Assembly (NCBI GenBank): GCA_019096065.1
Contig: JAGUCH010000007.1
Coordinates: 2,750,501 to 2,814,500 of the forward strand
Reading direction: 5' to 3'
DNA: 64,000 nt
Source: Paracyclopina nana
Lineage: Eukaryota; Arthropoda; Copepoda; Cyclopoida; Cyclopettidae
A program made the position numbers and the translations under genes. Under the pieces are notes generated by a model. The model was not told the DNA's origin. It was given only the letters and a program-made list of their open reading frames with translations, and ran no database searches. Numbering within the stretch: the first letter of the stretch is position 1; every line of letters begins with the position of its first letter. This document shows positions 22,253-33,400 of the stretch, one piece after another.

Positions 22253-25074
22253 ATGCGCGAGCCCGCCCAGCATCAACGCCGTCTCGCACGCAATAAAGCC
22301 ATGATCTCCAGCCCGGGCTCGCCCTTTCAGAGGAGGTCCAAAATGCCCGACCACCCCTTCACCCCCAGCTTCTGCGCGGCCGCCAACAACACGGCGGCGA
22401 GGATGACGAGGACGAGAAACGACGAGGACTTCTTCTACTACGGCGGCTTCCGCAGGTCCTCCAGCCTCAGGCGCTCCAACCACAACAACGCGGACGCCTC
22501 GCGCGGCCTCTATCCGGGCCGCGCCGAGCGGAGGACGGACAACCGCGGCTCGTCCTCCACCAACTTCAGGAACAACCTGATCAACAACAGCCGAGAGCAG
22601 GACTGCAAGCCGGGATACTTGCAAGACACCCTCACTTCCATCAGAAGAAGTCGCGAGAGGGTCGCGGCCTCGCCGTCCTTTTCCAGGACGCCCAGCATCC
22701 GCCGCTCGGCCAACTCCAAGACCACGGTGAGGTTCGAAAACGAGAAGCCCGTGCCCTTGCAGATGAACAACAGGCCCACCAGCCTCTACTACGCATCGTC
22801 GTCGAAGGCCTCGGCGAGCAACGCGTCGGACTACTATCGCATCTACAAGCCCTCGTGCAACCACGGCAAAGCCAATTTCACGCGAACTGGCAGCTTCAAG
22901 ACCGTGGCCTCCGTCGTCGCCTCCTCGTCGGCTAGACCAGCCGCTAATGGAGCCACGCAATTTTTGAGGTCGTTCAGCTTCAGGAAGCGAGAAAATGACG
23001 AGCACCACTCGTCCATGCCATGTCTCAATGCAACCTTCAAGCCGTACAAGCCTCTGGCCTCCACTAACGGCACGCCCTCAAGCTCGACGTTGGTCATCAA
23101 CAGCCTCGCCTACCAGGTGACCCAACTCATTCAATTTTTCATAGGATTCGCCACGTGAATTTTGGCATCGAAAAACCGCTTAATTTCATGCTTCATAACT
23201 AAATGATTTGCCGTTTGCAGGTGCTGCAATCCGACGACCTGGGGAGCGCAGGATGCTCGTCAGCCTCGTCCTCGTCGACCTCGAGCCCCCAGCAACAACC
23301 GCCCAGTCCTAGTGTAGTGAAAAAGAGGCCGGTGGCCGACGACACCGACGGACACTTGGCCTACTTACCGGGAGACGTCCTCGCCGACCGCTACGAGATC
23401 CTCGCCACCTTGGGCGAGGGCACCTTCGGCAAGGTAGCGAAGGTGCGCGACCTCACCACCGGCTCCGTGGCCGCACTCAAGATCATCAAGAACATCCACA
23501 AGTACCGTGAGGCTGCCAAGCTGGAGATCAACGTGCTACGCAAGCTGAACGCCAAGGACCCGCAGGGGCTGCACATGTGCGTCAAGATGTTCGACAGCTT
23601 CAACTACTTCGGCCACATGTGCTTGACGTTCGAGGTGCTGGGCGAGTCGGTGTTCGACTTCCTCAAGAGCAACAGCTACGTGCCCTACCCGTTGGGCCAG
23701 GTGCGCCACATCGCCTACCAGCTCATCCACGCCGTCAAGTTCATGCACGACAACCGCGTCACGCACACCGACCTCAAACCGGAGAACGTGCTGTTCGTCA
23801 ACAACGACTGGGTCGTCGAGGACGCCTCGTGGAGCCCCAACGCCAAGCGGAGGTCGGTCCGCCGCATGCGGGACTCGCGCATCAAGCTCATCGACTTCGG
23901 CTCGGCCACCTTCGAGTGGGAGCACCACAGCTCAGTCGTCTCCACCAGGCACTACAGGGCGCCTGAGGTCATCCTCGAGCTCGGCTGGTCACACCCCTGC
24001 GACGTTTGGTCCATCGGTTGCATTATCTTCGAGCTTCATCAGGTGAGAAATTACGGGATAACCAAAGCCAGATTGCAGTCGCGAAAGCGCCCCAATCGAC
24101 TCAAAAACAGCCAACACGTAATCAAACAGCGAGCTCGTCCACATTTGGGCCCTTAATCATTATGCATGCAGTCCCCAGGCATACATTACACGCGTCCCTC
24201 CTCGAGCTATCTTTGCTCCACAAAGAGAGCTTAGGGGTGGGGCCACCACCCTATTATGTACGTAATGCATTTTATGAGTCATTTGGCCACCCCATTTTTG
24301 CGCGTAAAGCTGCAAATCAACAACAACTGTGGCATGTGTGTTTTTACTGTTGTGTCCACTCGCGGGCACATTTTGAGTTGGTGTTGCAGCAGCTTATTTG
24401 CTCCACCCTCAAAAAAGTGATCCAAATCATATCACATCAAGCAGCAGCTAGACTGGCCAAACCACTTCTTCGTCATCTCCAACAAAATTCTCAAATTAAT
24501 GATGAGACTCAACACACGCACGCAAAAAATTGCTCGCTCACATCTGTTTTTTCAAGGCTAGCTAATTCTATTATAGCACAAATCATTTTCTAATATATTG
24601 GGTAAACACGAAAATGAAACGACAACATTAGCCTTTCAGAAGCTCCTCGCATTCATGCAAAAAAATCCACCTTTTTTGCAGGGACATACTCTGTTCCAAA
24701 CCCATGACAATCGTGAGCATTTGGCAATGATGGCCAAAATCCTGGGCAGACCGGTGCCACACCACATGGTGAGGAAGACGAGGACGAAATTTTTCAACCC
24801 CAATTCCGGCCTGCTGGAGTGGGACAGCACTGCTCCAGAGGCCCGCTACACCAACCAACACTGCAGGCCTCTGCACGAGTACGCAAGGCCCGGGTGCCTG
24901 GAGGAGGACCAAGTGGCCGCCATGCTTGACTTGATAGCTCGCATGCTCGACTACGAGCCTGCTCACCGGATAAGCCTGAAGGAGGCCCTGCGACATCCCT
25001 TTTTCGACCGGCTTGCCGGTCACGAGCGACACTCTGAAGACCTATCTCGTCATATCCTCAGACTACAAATCTAG
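22253..25074 (+). CDS. CLK/LAMMER-type dual-specificity protein kinase
   Basis: CDC-like kinase; family members phosphorylate SR splicing factors in the nucleus. Exons 22253-23116, 23221-24042 and 24682-25074 give about 692 aa. The first about 330 residues are Arg/Ser/Asn-rich with no domain. The kinase domain begins near residue 345: [20 protein letters not shown] (Gly loop), AALKIIKN (VAIK Lys), E in [10 protein letters not shown], catalytic loop [16 protein letters not shown] in [11 protein letters not shown], and the CLK-specific [17 protein letters not shown]. The family signature EHLAMMERILG reads [11 protein letters not shown] here. The C-terminal lobe ends [15 protein letters not shown]. 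The start is uncertain: ATGs at 22301 (good context) and 22343 are in frame, and the long intron 24043-24681 lies within the kinase domain. Confidence 0.93.
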
Positions 25075-25676
25075 TTCATTAACCACTAATCGAAACAAAA
25101 AGTTTTGTGATGACTTTTCCCATATCAACTGGCATTATGAATAGACAAACAAGGCTCATATCGTTGGCATTAACCAAGAAAAACACCGTCAATTATTTCA
25201 TTCATCGCGGCCTTCGATCATTCATGGATCCAGCTTTCATAAATTCTAGATCATCTAGGCTTCATGCTAATAAAGCTTTTTCATGGATGCATGTTGTGAA
25301 ATTGGTGCTAAGTGGCTATCTACTGCCGATCCCAAATAATGGCTTTTTTCGGGGAATTACACAAAGTATGCCTGGATATAATCCCAGAGAGGGCTTCCAA
25401 CGACATGTTTCATGATCCGGTTAATGCCAGCTTAGCGGTGTTTTAGTATACTACAAAGTAGCGTTTCAAAGTAGTATATTACGTTGTAGTTAATGAGATA
25501 TTGTAGTTTTGCTGTAGTCACACACCAAATGAGAGGAACATATGTATGAAGGGATTTTTGGTGGGAGATCGATGCATTGGATGTAGTTATTCTGTCTCAA
25601 GAAGAGGGCTGCTTTTTTCTCGGTTGGTACATCACTTTCTTTTTTCGTATAGTCACATGTTAGTTACATTTACAGG
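25075..25676. other. Intergenic between convergent genes
   Basis: Contains the 3' UTRs of the CLK kinase and the peptide precursor. Short near-repeats of GTAGT/TAGTATA near 25.44-25.52 kb are the only feature seen. Confidence 0.4.
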
Positions 25677-26824
25677 TTAAGTCGACAGATTTGAACAATC
25701 CAGGGGATCGCGGTAAATAGATTTCTGCTGCTGCTGCTGATTGATGATGCTCTTGAGGAAAAGTCGCATGTCGAGGAGGTCGCGGAGGTCTTTTTGTCCG
25801 CACACGTAGCCCCAGCCGTACTTGTCTCCCATGAACGAGGCCATGACCTCGATGCTCTTGACGAGGGCCTCGGCGTTTGCGGCTGCGGCGACCGCATCGC
25901 TGCGCTTGCTGCTCATGTCTGCATTACGGCCTCGACCGCCGCGGAGGCCGCGAACCTTGAGATTGTCCCAGCTTCTAGGGTCGGAGGCCTCGATGGTGTC
26001 TCTAAAGTTCATGCTGAACCGTTTCGGCCTGGCGCGGTAGGAGGACCAGCCGTTGGGATCGGAGCTGTCGAGCGTGTCCAAGTAGTTCATGGAGAACCTT
26101 TTCGCCTTGCTCGTCTGCCTCAACCGGTTGTACCAGCTGGTGGGATCCGCGTTGTCCAGGGTGTCCAGGAAGTTCATCGAGAACCGCTTGCCCCTGCCGT
26201 TGATGAACCTGCTTCCCCCCGTCGCCCTGATCTTGGAGTACCATCCCTTGGGATCGGCCGCGTCCAGAGTGTCCAGGTAGTTCATGGAGAACCGCTTCTC
26301 CGTCGGCCTCGAAAGCCGGCTGTTCCAGCTTGAGGGGTGAGTCGCGTCCAGCGTGTCCAAGTAGTTCATGCTGAACCTCTTGATGTATGCATCTTGTGGC
26401 TCATGATCAGCAGCGAATGGAGCTCTCGCCGCAGCAAACTTGCTCACCTTTATGGCAAAAAAGAGGTAATGCTTCAAAGGGCGCTCGTCCATATCTTGTT
26501 AGAAAACTTTTACGCAACTCTACCGCTCAATCACGCGGAAAACTACGTGCAAAAGTTACATGCACGGCCGTAATTCAGGGGACCCTCGGAGAAATGACCC
26601 ATAATTTACGGAAACGGCAAGGTAAAAGCTGCGCCAGCGTCGAGGAAAAAGCCACGCATTAGCGCCTAGCCTCGGTAATTACGAGTGAGCTTTATTTTTT
26701 CACACGCTGAATTGCGGCAAATTTTTGCCAAAGCATGATTTTTTACCTCCTCGTCTGCATTTTGGTGCGCGAAGCCCAACGAAAAAACACACAAAGCCAC
26801 TAAAATCCTCGTGACATGGATCAT
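25677..26824 (-). CDS. Putative secreted multi-peptide precursor (unassigned neuropeptide)
   Basis: Two exons in phase 0: 26824-26747 and 26447-25677, about 282 aa. Exon 1 encodes a signal peptide (MIHVTRILVALCVFSLGFA, likely cut before HQ). Exon 2 carries five repeats, each directly after a dibasic KR: FSMNYLDTLD, FSMNYLDTLD, FSMNFLDTLD, FSMNYLDTLD and the diverged FSMNFRDTIE, at about residues 51, 79, 115, 144 and 170. Each continues x-x-[DH]P-x-x-W at fixed spacing before the next basic site. No Gly precedes the KR sites, so amidation is not predicted. After the repeats a C-terminal part of about 80 residues has two Cys (YVCGQKDL, PLDCSN) and a Gln run. Layout is that of a neuropeptide prohormone; the repeat matches no family I know (not orcokinin, NPLP1 or FMRFa). 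The exon 2 acceptor (CCATAAAG) is weak; an alternative a few codons upstream is in frame. Confidence 0.8.
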
Positions 26825-27972
26825 GACCTCTTGCTGCGGACGCGGATGAAAGCTAACTCAGCGGCCTCGGTAGCTGCGACCTCTGTTAAATTCACCAAGC
26901 GGCCTCATGGAGAGCAGAGAGCGGGCGGAGAAAGCGCAACCTGCCACCGCGTCCATGCACCCATTCGATATATGGCGGAGAAGAAACGTATTCATGAGTG
27001 GCTATTTCCATACTGTCCACATATAATCATCAGGCGCAGATACAAAGTAAATGGCCGAATAATGCACCAACAGGGCCAATCAACATTGCTACAAAAAAGA
27101 ACTTAATATGGATGTAACAGCAGGAAGTGGTTCGGAAGGAAACTTTTCGTCGTGTATTTTTATCCACTTACCTGCCTTTTAATCAATTTGAAATGGCAGC
27201 CCATTTTTCCTCGTCTTTGATCTTTTTTAGCTTAACTTTTTCAAGGTGCATGGGTTGCAAATTAGCCTTTAATTACCTTTAAAATGAGGCCGGAATAACA
27301 TTAGAGAGGAGCTTGTCTCTCGGAACAGATTTAATCATTTTCTCATGAAGGATTTAATATGATACTTTTTTAAATCGCTGACTATTCGCAGCCAGCCGAA
27401 AATGTTTAGATAGGGATAAGCTGGGTAAGCATGTGAATATCAAGGTTAATGCAATCAAAAACGATGGTGCAAATAACGCAGCCAAATATGAAAGAAAGTT
27501 GATAAAAGGTACCTTGATGAAAGCAAAGTTTCGAGATTCATTGAGGGATTGCCTTGAGCTCGGCTATTTTGGCATTTCTAACGAGCCAGTTGGCGGTCAG
27601 GTCGAGTGAAAAAGCCGATTCACAACTCTGTAAAAACACTTGCAGATTAGCCCTCGCTTTAACTTTTTTAAGGCATTTATGTTGAAGACACTCATGAAAA
27701 AGCATAAATAGGCTCACGAAGATGAAGGAAAGAATAAAAATTATTGTAACTTGCAAAAGCATGCTTATTTTCATTCTGGCCACTTTTTTGGAACAATAGG
27801 CGGCACAATCGTTGAATCAATAATTTTTTCCCAGCTTGACTTAGTTATCCGAGCCAGAAGTTGCTGCGTAAAAGCTGTTCTGTTTTGTTGATTTCATATG
27901 TGACGTCTTCTGAAAGCGACGAGAAAATCGCGAAATTGTGATGGTGTAACCAGAAACGTAAGCAAGTTCAAA
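26825..27972. other. Intergenic, promoter region of two divergent genes
   Basis: Lies between the 5' ends of the peptide precursor (-) and the phosphatase (+). An 81-codon minus frame at 27538-27783 encodes a basic start and one long hydrophobic stretch (LLQVTIIFILSFIFVSLFML); it could be a small membrane protein but the surrounding AT-rich sequence makes chance likely. Confidence 0.4.
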
Positions 27973-29981
27973 ATGTTGGGCCGTTTCCGCAGTGCCATTT
28001 ACAGTGCTATGGGCACCGCTGAGGGTGGGGAGGGGGCCGCTCCCAATGTGGCCGAAATTCGGAGCAAAATCGACACGGCTGTCAATGGTCATGGAGGCAC
28101 TGGCACGGGCCAGAAAAAGGTCAAATACGCCTACCAAAGGCCGATTTTCCTCCAGCTTTTCACTGGTATAGTCACGTTTTCACATGTCTTACTTGGAATA
28201 ATTTATGGTTTGATCTGACGTTCCATCTTTTTCTGTATCCTCCAAGATGACGAGATCCAAGTGACAGCCGACCACATGGTCAGGCCAATCATGGTGCCAA
28301 GGGACTTGAGCATTTTGCCTTGGCTGTCCGGCTATGCTGAGGCCATCAATGCCGGGAAATCCGTGCGAAATGAGGATCAAGCCGCATTGCACCGTGGAGT
28401 TCTGCGAACCAAAGATGCAGACTCTCGCGTGGAATTTGAAGTTGACTGGGAAATTCCCTACGTCTTCTTTGGCATTTTTGATGGCCACGCTGGCTCTGGA
28501 TGTGCGGTGACAGCTTCTAACGAACTACATCAGGTAACCATTAAAGTTCTTTAAAAGTTCCTTGCGAAAGTGCAAGCATTAAATTATCGTAGCTGGCAGC
28601 CACGAAAAGCTCTTTCATGAATGAATGCACTATCGCAAATGTCATGAGTAAGTAATCTTGCTTCGAAATTGACGTCAAATCTTGCCGATAGCTGATTTTT
28701 CGGTACAACGACTTGTTGATAGTTTCCTACGGAAATGTGTTTTAAATGGAATTGTTTGCGTGCATTGTTGTGCTACCCAGATAATATCTCATGCAGCATC
28801 TAAATCTTATCTAAATTTCGTAGATGGTACACAAAAAGCTGATGGCTTGCTTGAACCACCTGATCCCCAAGTCAGACTCGGTGGATATGAACGGGGGGCA
28901 CAACTCGATGTGGTTCCCTGCCAAAGATCTTTCTGCCGAGAGCCTAATCATAGGCGCTCTCGAGTCAGCATTTTGGGAAATGGACCAGCAAATTGGGGAG
29001 GACAAGAAGCGGTACAAAATGCTCGGTGGCTGCACTGTCCTCGTCTCGCTATTCATCCTTGGCAAGCTGTACGTAGCCAATGCTGGTGACTCGAGAGCCT
29101 GCTTATGCCGAAAAGGAGGCGTTGCCTACCCCATGTCCTATGACTTCACACCCGTGACCGAAAGACAGAGGCTGCAGCAGTTGGGCTACCAAAAGCCCCA
29201 CCTTCTGGGCGCTGAGTATACGCATTTGGACTTTTTTGGCCGCAAGCCCATCAGGGAAGACCTGGGAAAGCGCATGCTCTACCGAGACGCGCACATGACC
29301 GGCTGGGCCTACAAGGACATTACAGCTGATGACCTCCGATTTCCTCTAGTCTATGGAGAAGGAAAACGGAGCCGCCTGTTGGCCACCATTGGGGTCACGA
29401 GAGGTTTTGGGGATCATGACCTCAAGGCCCAGTCAAGCAGCGGCAATCCCGTCTACATAAAGCCCTTTTTGACCCCCCAGCCCGAGGTGCGAGTGCTCGA
29501 CATCGAAAGCGAAGAGGTCACCGACTCTGACGTGCTTGTCATGGCCACCGATGGGCTGTGGGATGTCGTGACCAACGAGAGAGTCGCACAAATAGTCGAC
29601 AACGGGCTCTGCTTGAGCAAGAAAAACGAAGAGGATATCAGACACAAGTATAGGTTCATTTCCATTGCACAGGAGCTCGTTATGGCAGCCAGAGGCAAGC
29701 TCGTGGAGCGCAATTGGAAGCACACGGACGACTTCCCTGCTACCATTGATGACATTTCCGTGTTTGTGATCCCTATCTTGCCGTACAAGGCTGAGTACAC
29801 AGAATGGAAGAACTCGAAGAAGCGAGGACACCCACCTGTGACCAATGGGGTGAGCCTAGAAGAAACGGGCAAGGCAATCGTTGACGTTGACCACGAGATG
29901 GAAGTGGATCCGGCAGAAGAAGTGTCCGTGACTGACATCAGCCTAACCATAAGGGAGGATGAGGATGAGGCTCAAAAGTAG
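27973..29981 (+). CDS. PPM1H/J/M-like PP2C protein phosphatase
   Basis: Metal-dependent Ser/Thr phosphatase of the PPM1H branch (vertebrate PPM1H dephosphorylates Rab GTPases). Exons 27973-28165, 28247-28533 and 28824-29981 give about 545 aa. The N terminus is MLGRFRSAIYSAMG, and the family-specific LPWLSGYAEAINAGKSVRNEDQA precedes the first catalytic motif. PP2C metal-binding motifs follow in order: FGIFDGHAGSG, NAGDSRACLC, GVTRGFGDHDLK, VMATDGLWDVV and the late TIDDISVFVIP, where the usual D-N-hydrophobic pair is DD. A loop around RDAHMTGWAYKDITADDLRFPL is the PPM1H-type flap region. An acidic tail (EVDPAEEVSVTDIS...EDEDEAQK) ends the protein. It converges on SCAP, with about 460 bp between the stops. 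Confidence 0.94.
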
Positions 29982-30439
29982 TTGGGCTGGGTCCGTCCAT
30001 TCAGTTTTTTAGTTTCTACCAGATTCGCACTGATAATTCACGGATGATGATTATAATTATTGACAAAAAGTATTTCTTACATTATTCTGTTACTGGTCTC
30101 ATGCACTACAAATAAGATCATACATTCCCATTCAACGCAAATGTACTTGTCATGTAATCAAATATAGTAACATCACTTAGGTTGACTCGCTTGCGCCGTA
30201 TGGCGCGAGCTTCACTCTTTTCTCAGCAGCCGCATATTGCCTCTCTCTATTCATTAGGAGTTTCCAACACCTGATACACAAATGATAAGTCTAACTAGTA
30301 TGAAACTCGCTCTTTTTAGTGCAGTCATGACGTGGATACTTTTTTCATTCCATGCATTATTCCAAGTCGACGTCAATACAGCAACGCGTCTCTAATCTTA
30401 AGCCAACTCAAATAACTAATGCCTCTTTATTTGAGATGC
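29982..30439. other. Shared 3' region of PPM1H-like gene and SCAP
   Basis: Short AT-rich interval that must hold both 3' UTRs. No repeat or frame of note. Confidence 0.4.
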
Positions 30440-33400
30440 TTAGTCGCTTTTTCCACTAAAATGAGGGAATCGTACGAGCCTCAGTTTGCTGCCATAGCTA
30501 CAGACAATCGCATCATCTAAATGATTCATGATCTTGACGACTTGTGACGAGTCAGGATGGCCAATTTTGACAATTTTTACAGGGTCAGGAAGCCTCACAT
30601 CCCACACCACCAGGCTATTTTCTCTCCCAGTTATTAACAAATTGTGGGTCAGCATCACCAAATCGGAACAATATGGACCACCACTCTACACGAAAGAAAA
30701 AAATCGCACATTATCGTTGAACATCAGACTGCTTTTGTAAAGGCTTAGTGCTTCTGCAAATCTATAATAAGATGTCAAGCTGAGCAAACCGAGTTTTTTA
30801 CAAAAATGTTGCATAAATATTTCATTTGCGTGTCTCCCTTGACAGTAGCATGATGCGAAAAAAGTTGTTCGTAATGCGTACCAGGTAGATGCTGTTAATG
30901 AGATGGCCTTGCAGCCTTTCCCAGACGCACAGCCTTTCGTCACTTCCCATGCTAATTATGTAGTTTGATGAGTAGGCCAAGTTCAGCAAGGCACCATCAT
31001 GTGCTTGGATGCTGTAGACACAAGCTCCCGTCAAAAGGTCCCATGTGCACATAATTCCATCTTGAGAGCCTGAACAGGCACTGGATGAGTCCTCCTTGTC
31101 AATAAAGGCCGACGTCACTGGCCCACAATGCCCATGTAGGGTATAGACAGCGAGGTAGTCATCCAGCCGGAATACCCTTAATGTGTGATCCTGTGAAGTT
31201 CCAAGAAATCAGATTTTAATGTACCAACGCGAAACTACGTTATCCACTTTTAAAACTAGAAAACTGATTTCACGTTGTAGGCCTCGCACGCATGCCTATT
31301 ATAAGAGCGGAGCACGGTGAAAACATGATGACACTTACGTGGGATCCAGTGAGAATTCTTCCTCCCTGGCAATCGAGGCATGTTAAGGGCTGAGGATGAG
31401 CTCTGGCTGAAAACAGCTTTTCAAGCCTAATATCATCATCGGGGGAAAATTTCAGCAAACTTGGCAAGGCTTCATTCTCGCTTATCGATACATTGCTTCC
31501 TGTTCGCACGTGGTCTGAAAAGACGATAATTCCATCAAAAAGCCATCACCTGAGTGAAATTCGCTATAGGGACAATCCATTAAAAACAACATTGGTCCTG
31601 TTCCTACGACTTTTTATCCAAAGCAGCTAGCTAGAAGTCAAGGCAACGCCTTGGATTGTTTGAGCGGAGTCAGCAAATTTAAAGTACTCACAAAAATTCG
31701 CTAAATTGCACCAAATTGACAAAACTCGTGCTACTATGAAGTGAGAATTGATTGCGGATTGAGATATGCTTGCATTATTTGGTGCACCAAATGTATGCGA
31801 TGGTGTTTTTAGAACCAAACAAAGCTCTTCTAATAGATTATCTAAAAAGCACAATGGGAGCTGCTATTCACAATTACATACAGAATATAAAAAAGTTTTT
31901 TAAAAAGGTTGAGTGCTTTCAGCTGTGAAATGACCGTTCACTTTTTCCATTGGGTTGCGCGCTTCAAGCTCTAAGAATTACATCCAGCTTAATGAGAAAT
32001 ACATCGTACTCTTATGAAAAATGGAACGAGCAGACATTGCATAAATAAAATAATTTTTCCAACCCGTTTCCATAACGGATATTACCAATGAGCACCGCTA
32101 AGCACACAATGGATGTATACTACCGCAAAATTGAGCGAAAGCCTTTAAAAGCCAACGTACATCTTCGTGTAGGCATGGAAGTTAATGGCGTTGAGTTTGC
32201 TCTCTGAAATTGGTTTGCAGGTGAGGATTTAACCTCGAAAAACTCAATGTGGCCTGACAGCCTTGCCACAATTAGTTTGAGGCCGCTCACTTTGATGTGA
32301 GTCACACCGATTCCATTCCCGTCATCGTGCAATCCCTATGAAGTACAAGATTTTTTAACCTTAAAAATATTAAAAATTGCACTACGATGCGTACCTTTAG
32401 CTGCCCTGAAATTGCATCCCAGATTTCGAGGCGACCCGAGGCACACCCTAGGATGACGAGGCCGTCCTCACACTCCATGCACCACACGGAGGTTGAAATG
32501 GGCACTGTGTCATCTAGGGCCTTTTTTGGAGTGAGAGCGCTAAACTTAGTAAAGTTATAAGGCTCATGGCTCGTCTCAATTTGACTTAGAGAGGTAAAGT
32601 TGCTATTGATTGCCTTGGAGTAGCTGGCGTTTTCTTTTCTAGCCACATTTTCAGCTAGCTCATCCCCTGATGGCGAAAAGTACCTGAAAACAAGAATGAG
32701 ATCATCAGAGGAAGAAAAGAAGGAGCTGGAATCAGTTTTGTGCGCTCAAGGGCAACAGCCGACTCCGATCTGAACGGTTCTAGTAAATGTTCAGAGGGAG
32801 TTTACGCTCAAAATTGCGTCGTGCATAGAGCACGCGGTGAAAATGTTCTCAAAGGGGACTAGAGACCAGATCATTATCAGCTGATGCTGCTGACCTAAAT
32901 ATGGCTTGTAGGTTCCAGAGAAATTCTACTACCTGAGCCATGAGGAGTTTGACGACAGAAATCCTGTTGATCTTTTTTTCCTGCATCTCTCACGTGCTAG
33001 CAACAGAGATCATCTACCCGGCCATTCCACCCGACTTCTTAACCCGAAGGTCGTCATCGTCGAACGGAAACGAGTCGGAATCCGGAGGGGGGTGTGACTG
33101 TGACATCGTGGAAATTGTGACCACAAATCAAGCTGTGCTGAGGAAGCATGGGGAATTGCTCGGAAGGTACACACAAATCCTGGACAAAGACGGCCTTCAC
33201 AATGGCCGGCCCGGATATGAGCACTTTTCGGGCAAATTCTTCCTCTACTACAACACCGCCTCGCAAGGATTCTGGGCAATAGGCGAGCGGATGGGCAGTG
33301 AAGTGGTGAGGCTGGAGAATCAGGGAGACAGATTCTGCCCTTACTACCTCAAGTCCTTGTGGAGATACGCGGACGGGGACTTGAATGCACTCATCTACGA

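Noticed and set aside
22223-23008. 261-codon minus-strand frame opposite the kinase N terminus
   Set aside because: GC-rich shadow of the plus-strand exon; the plus strand continues in phase into a clear kinase domain.
27538-27783. Possible small single-pass membrane protein of 81 residues
   Set aside because: Hydrophobic stretches arise easily from T-rich DNA; no splice partners, family or codon signal supports it, so it was not called as a gene.
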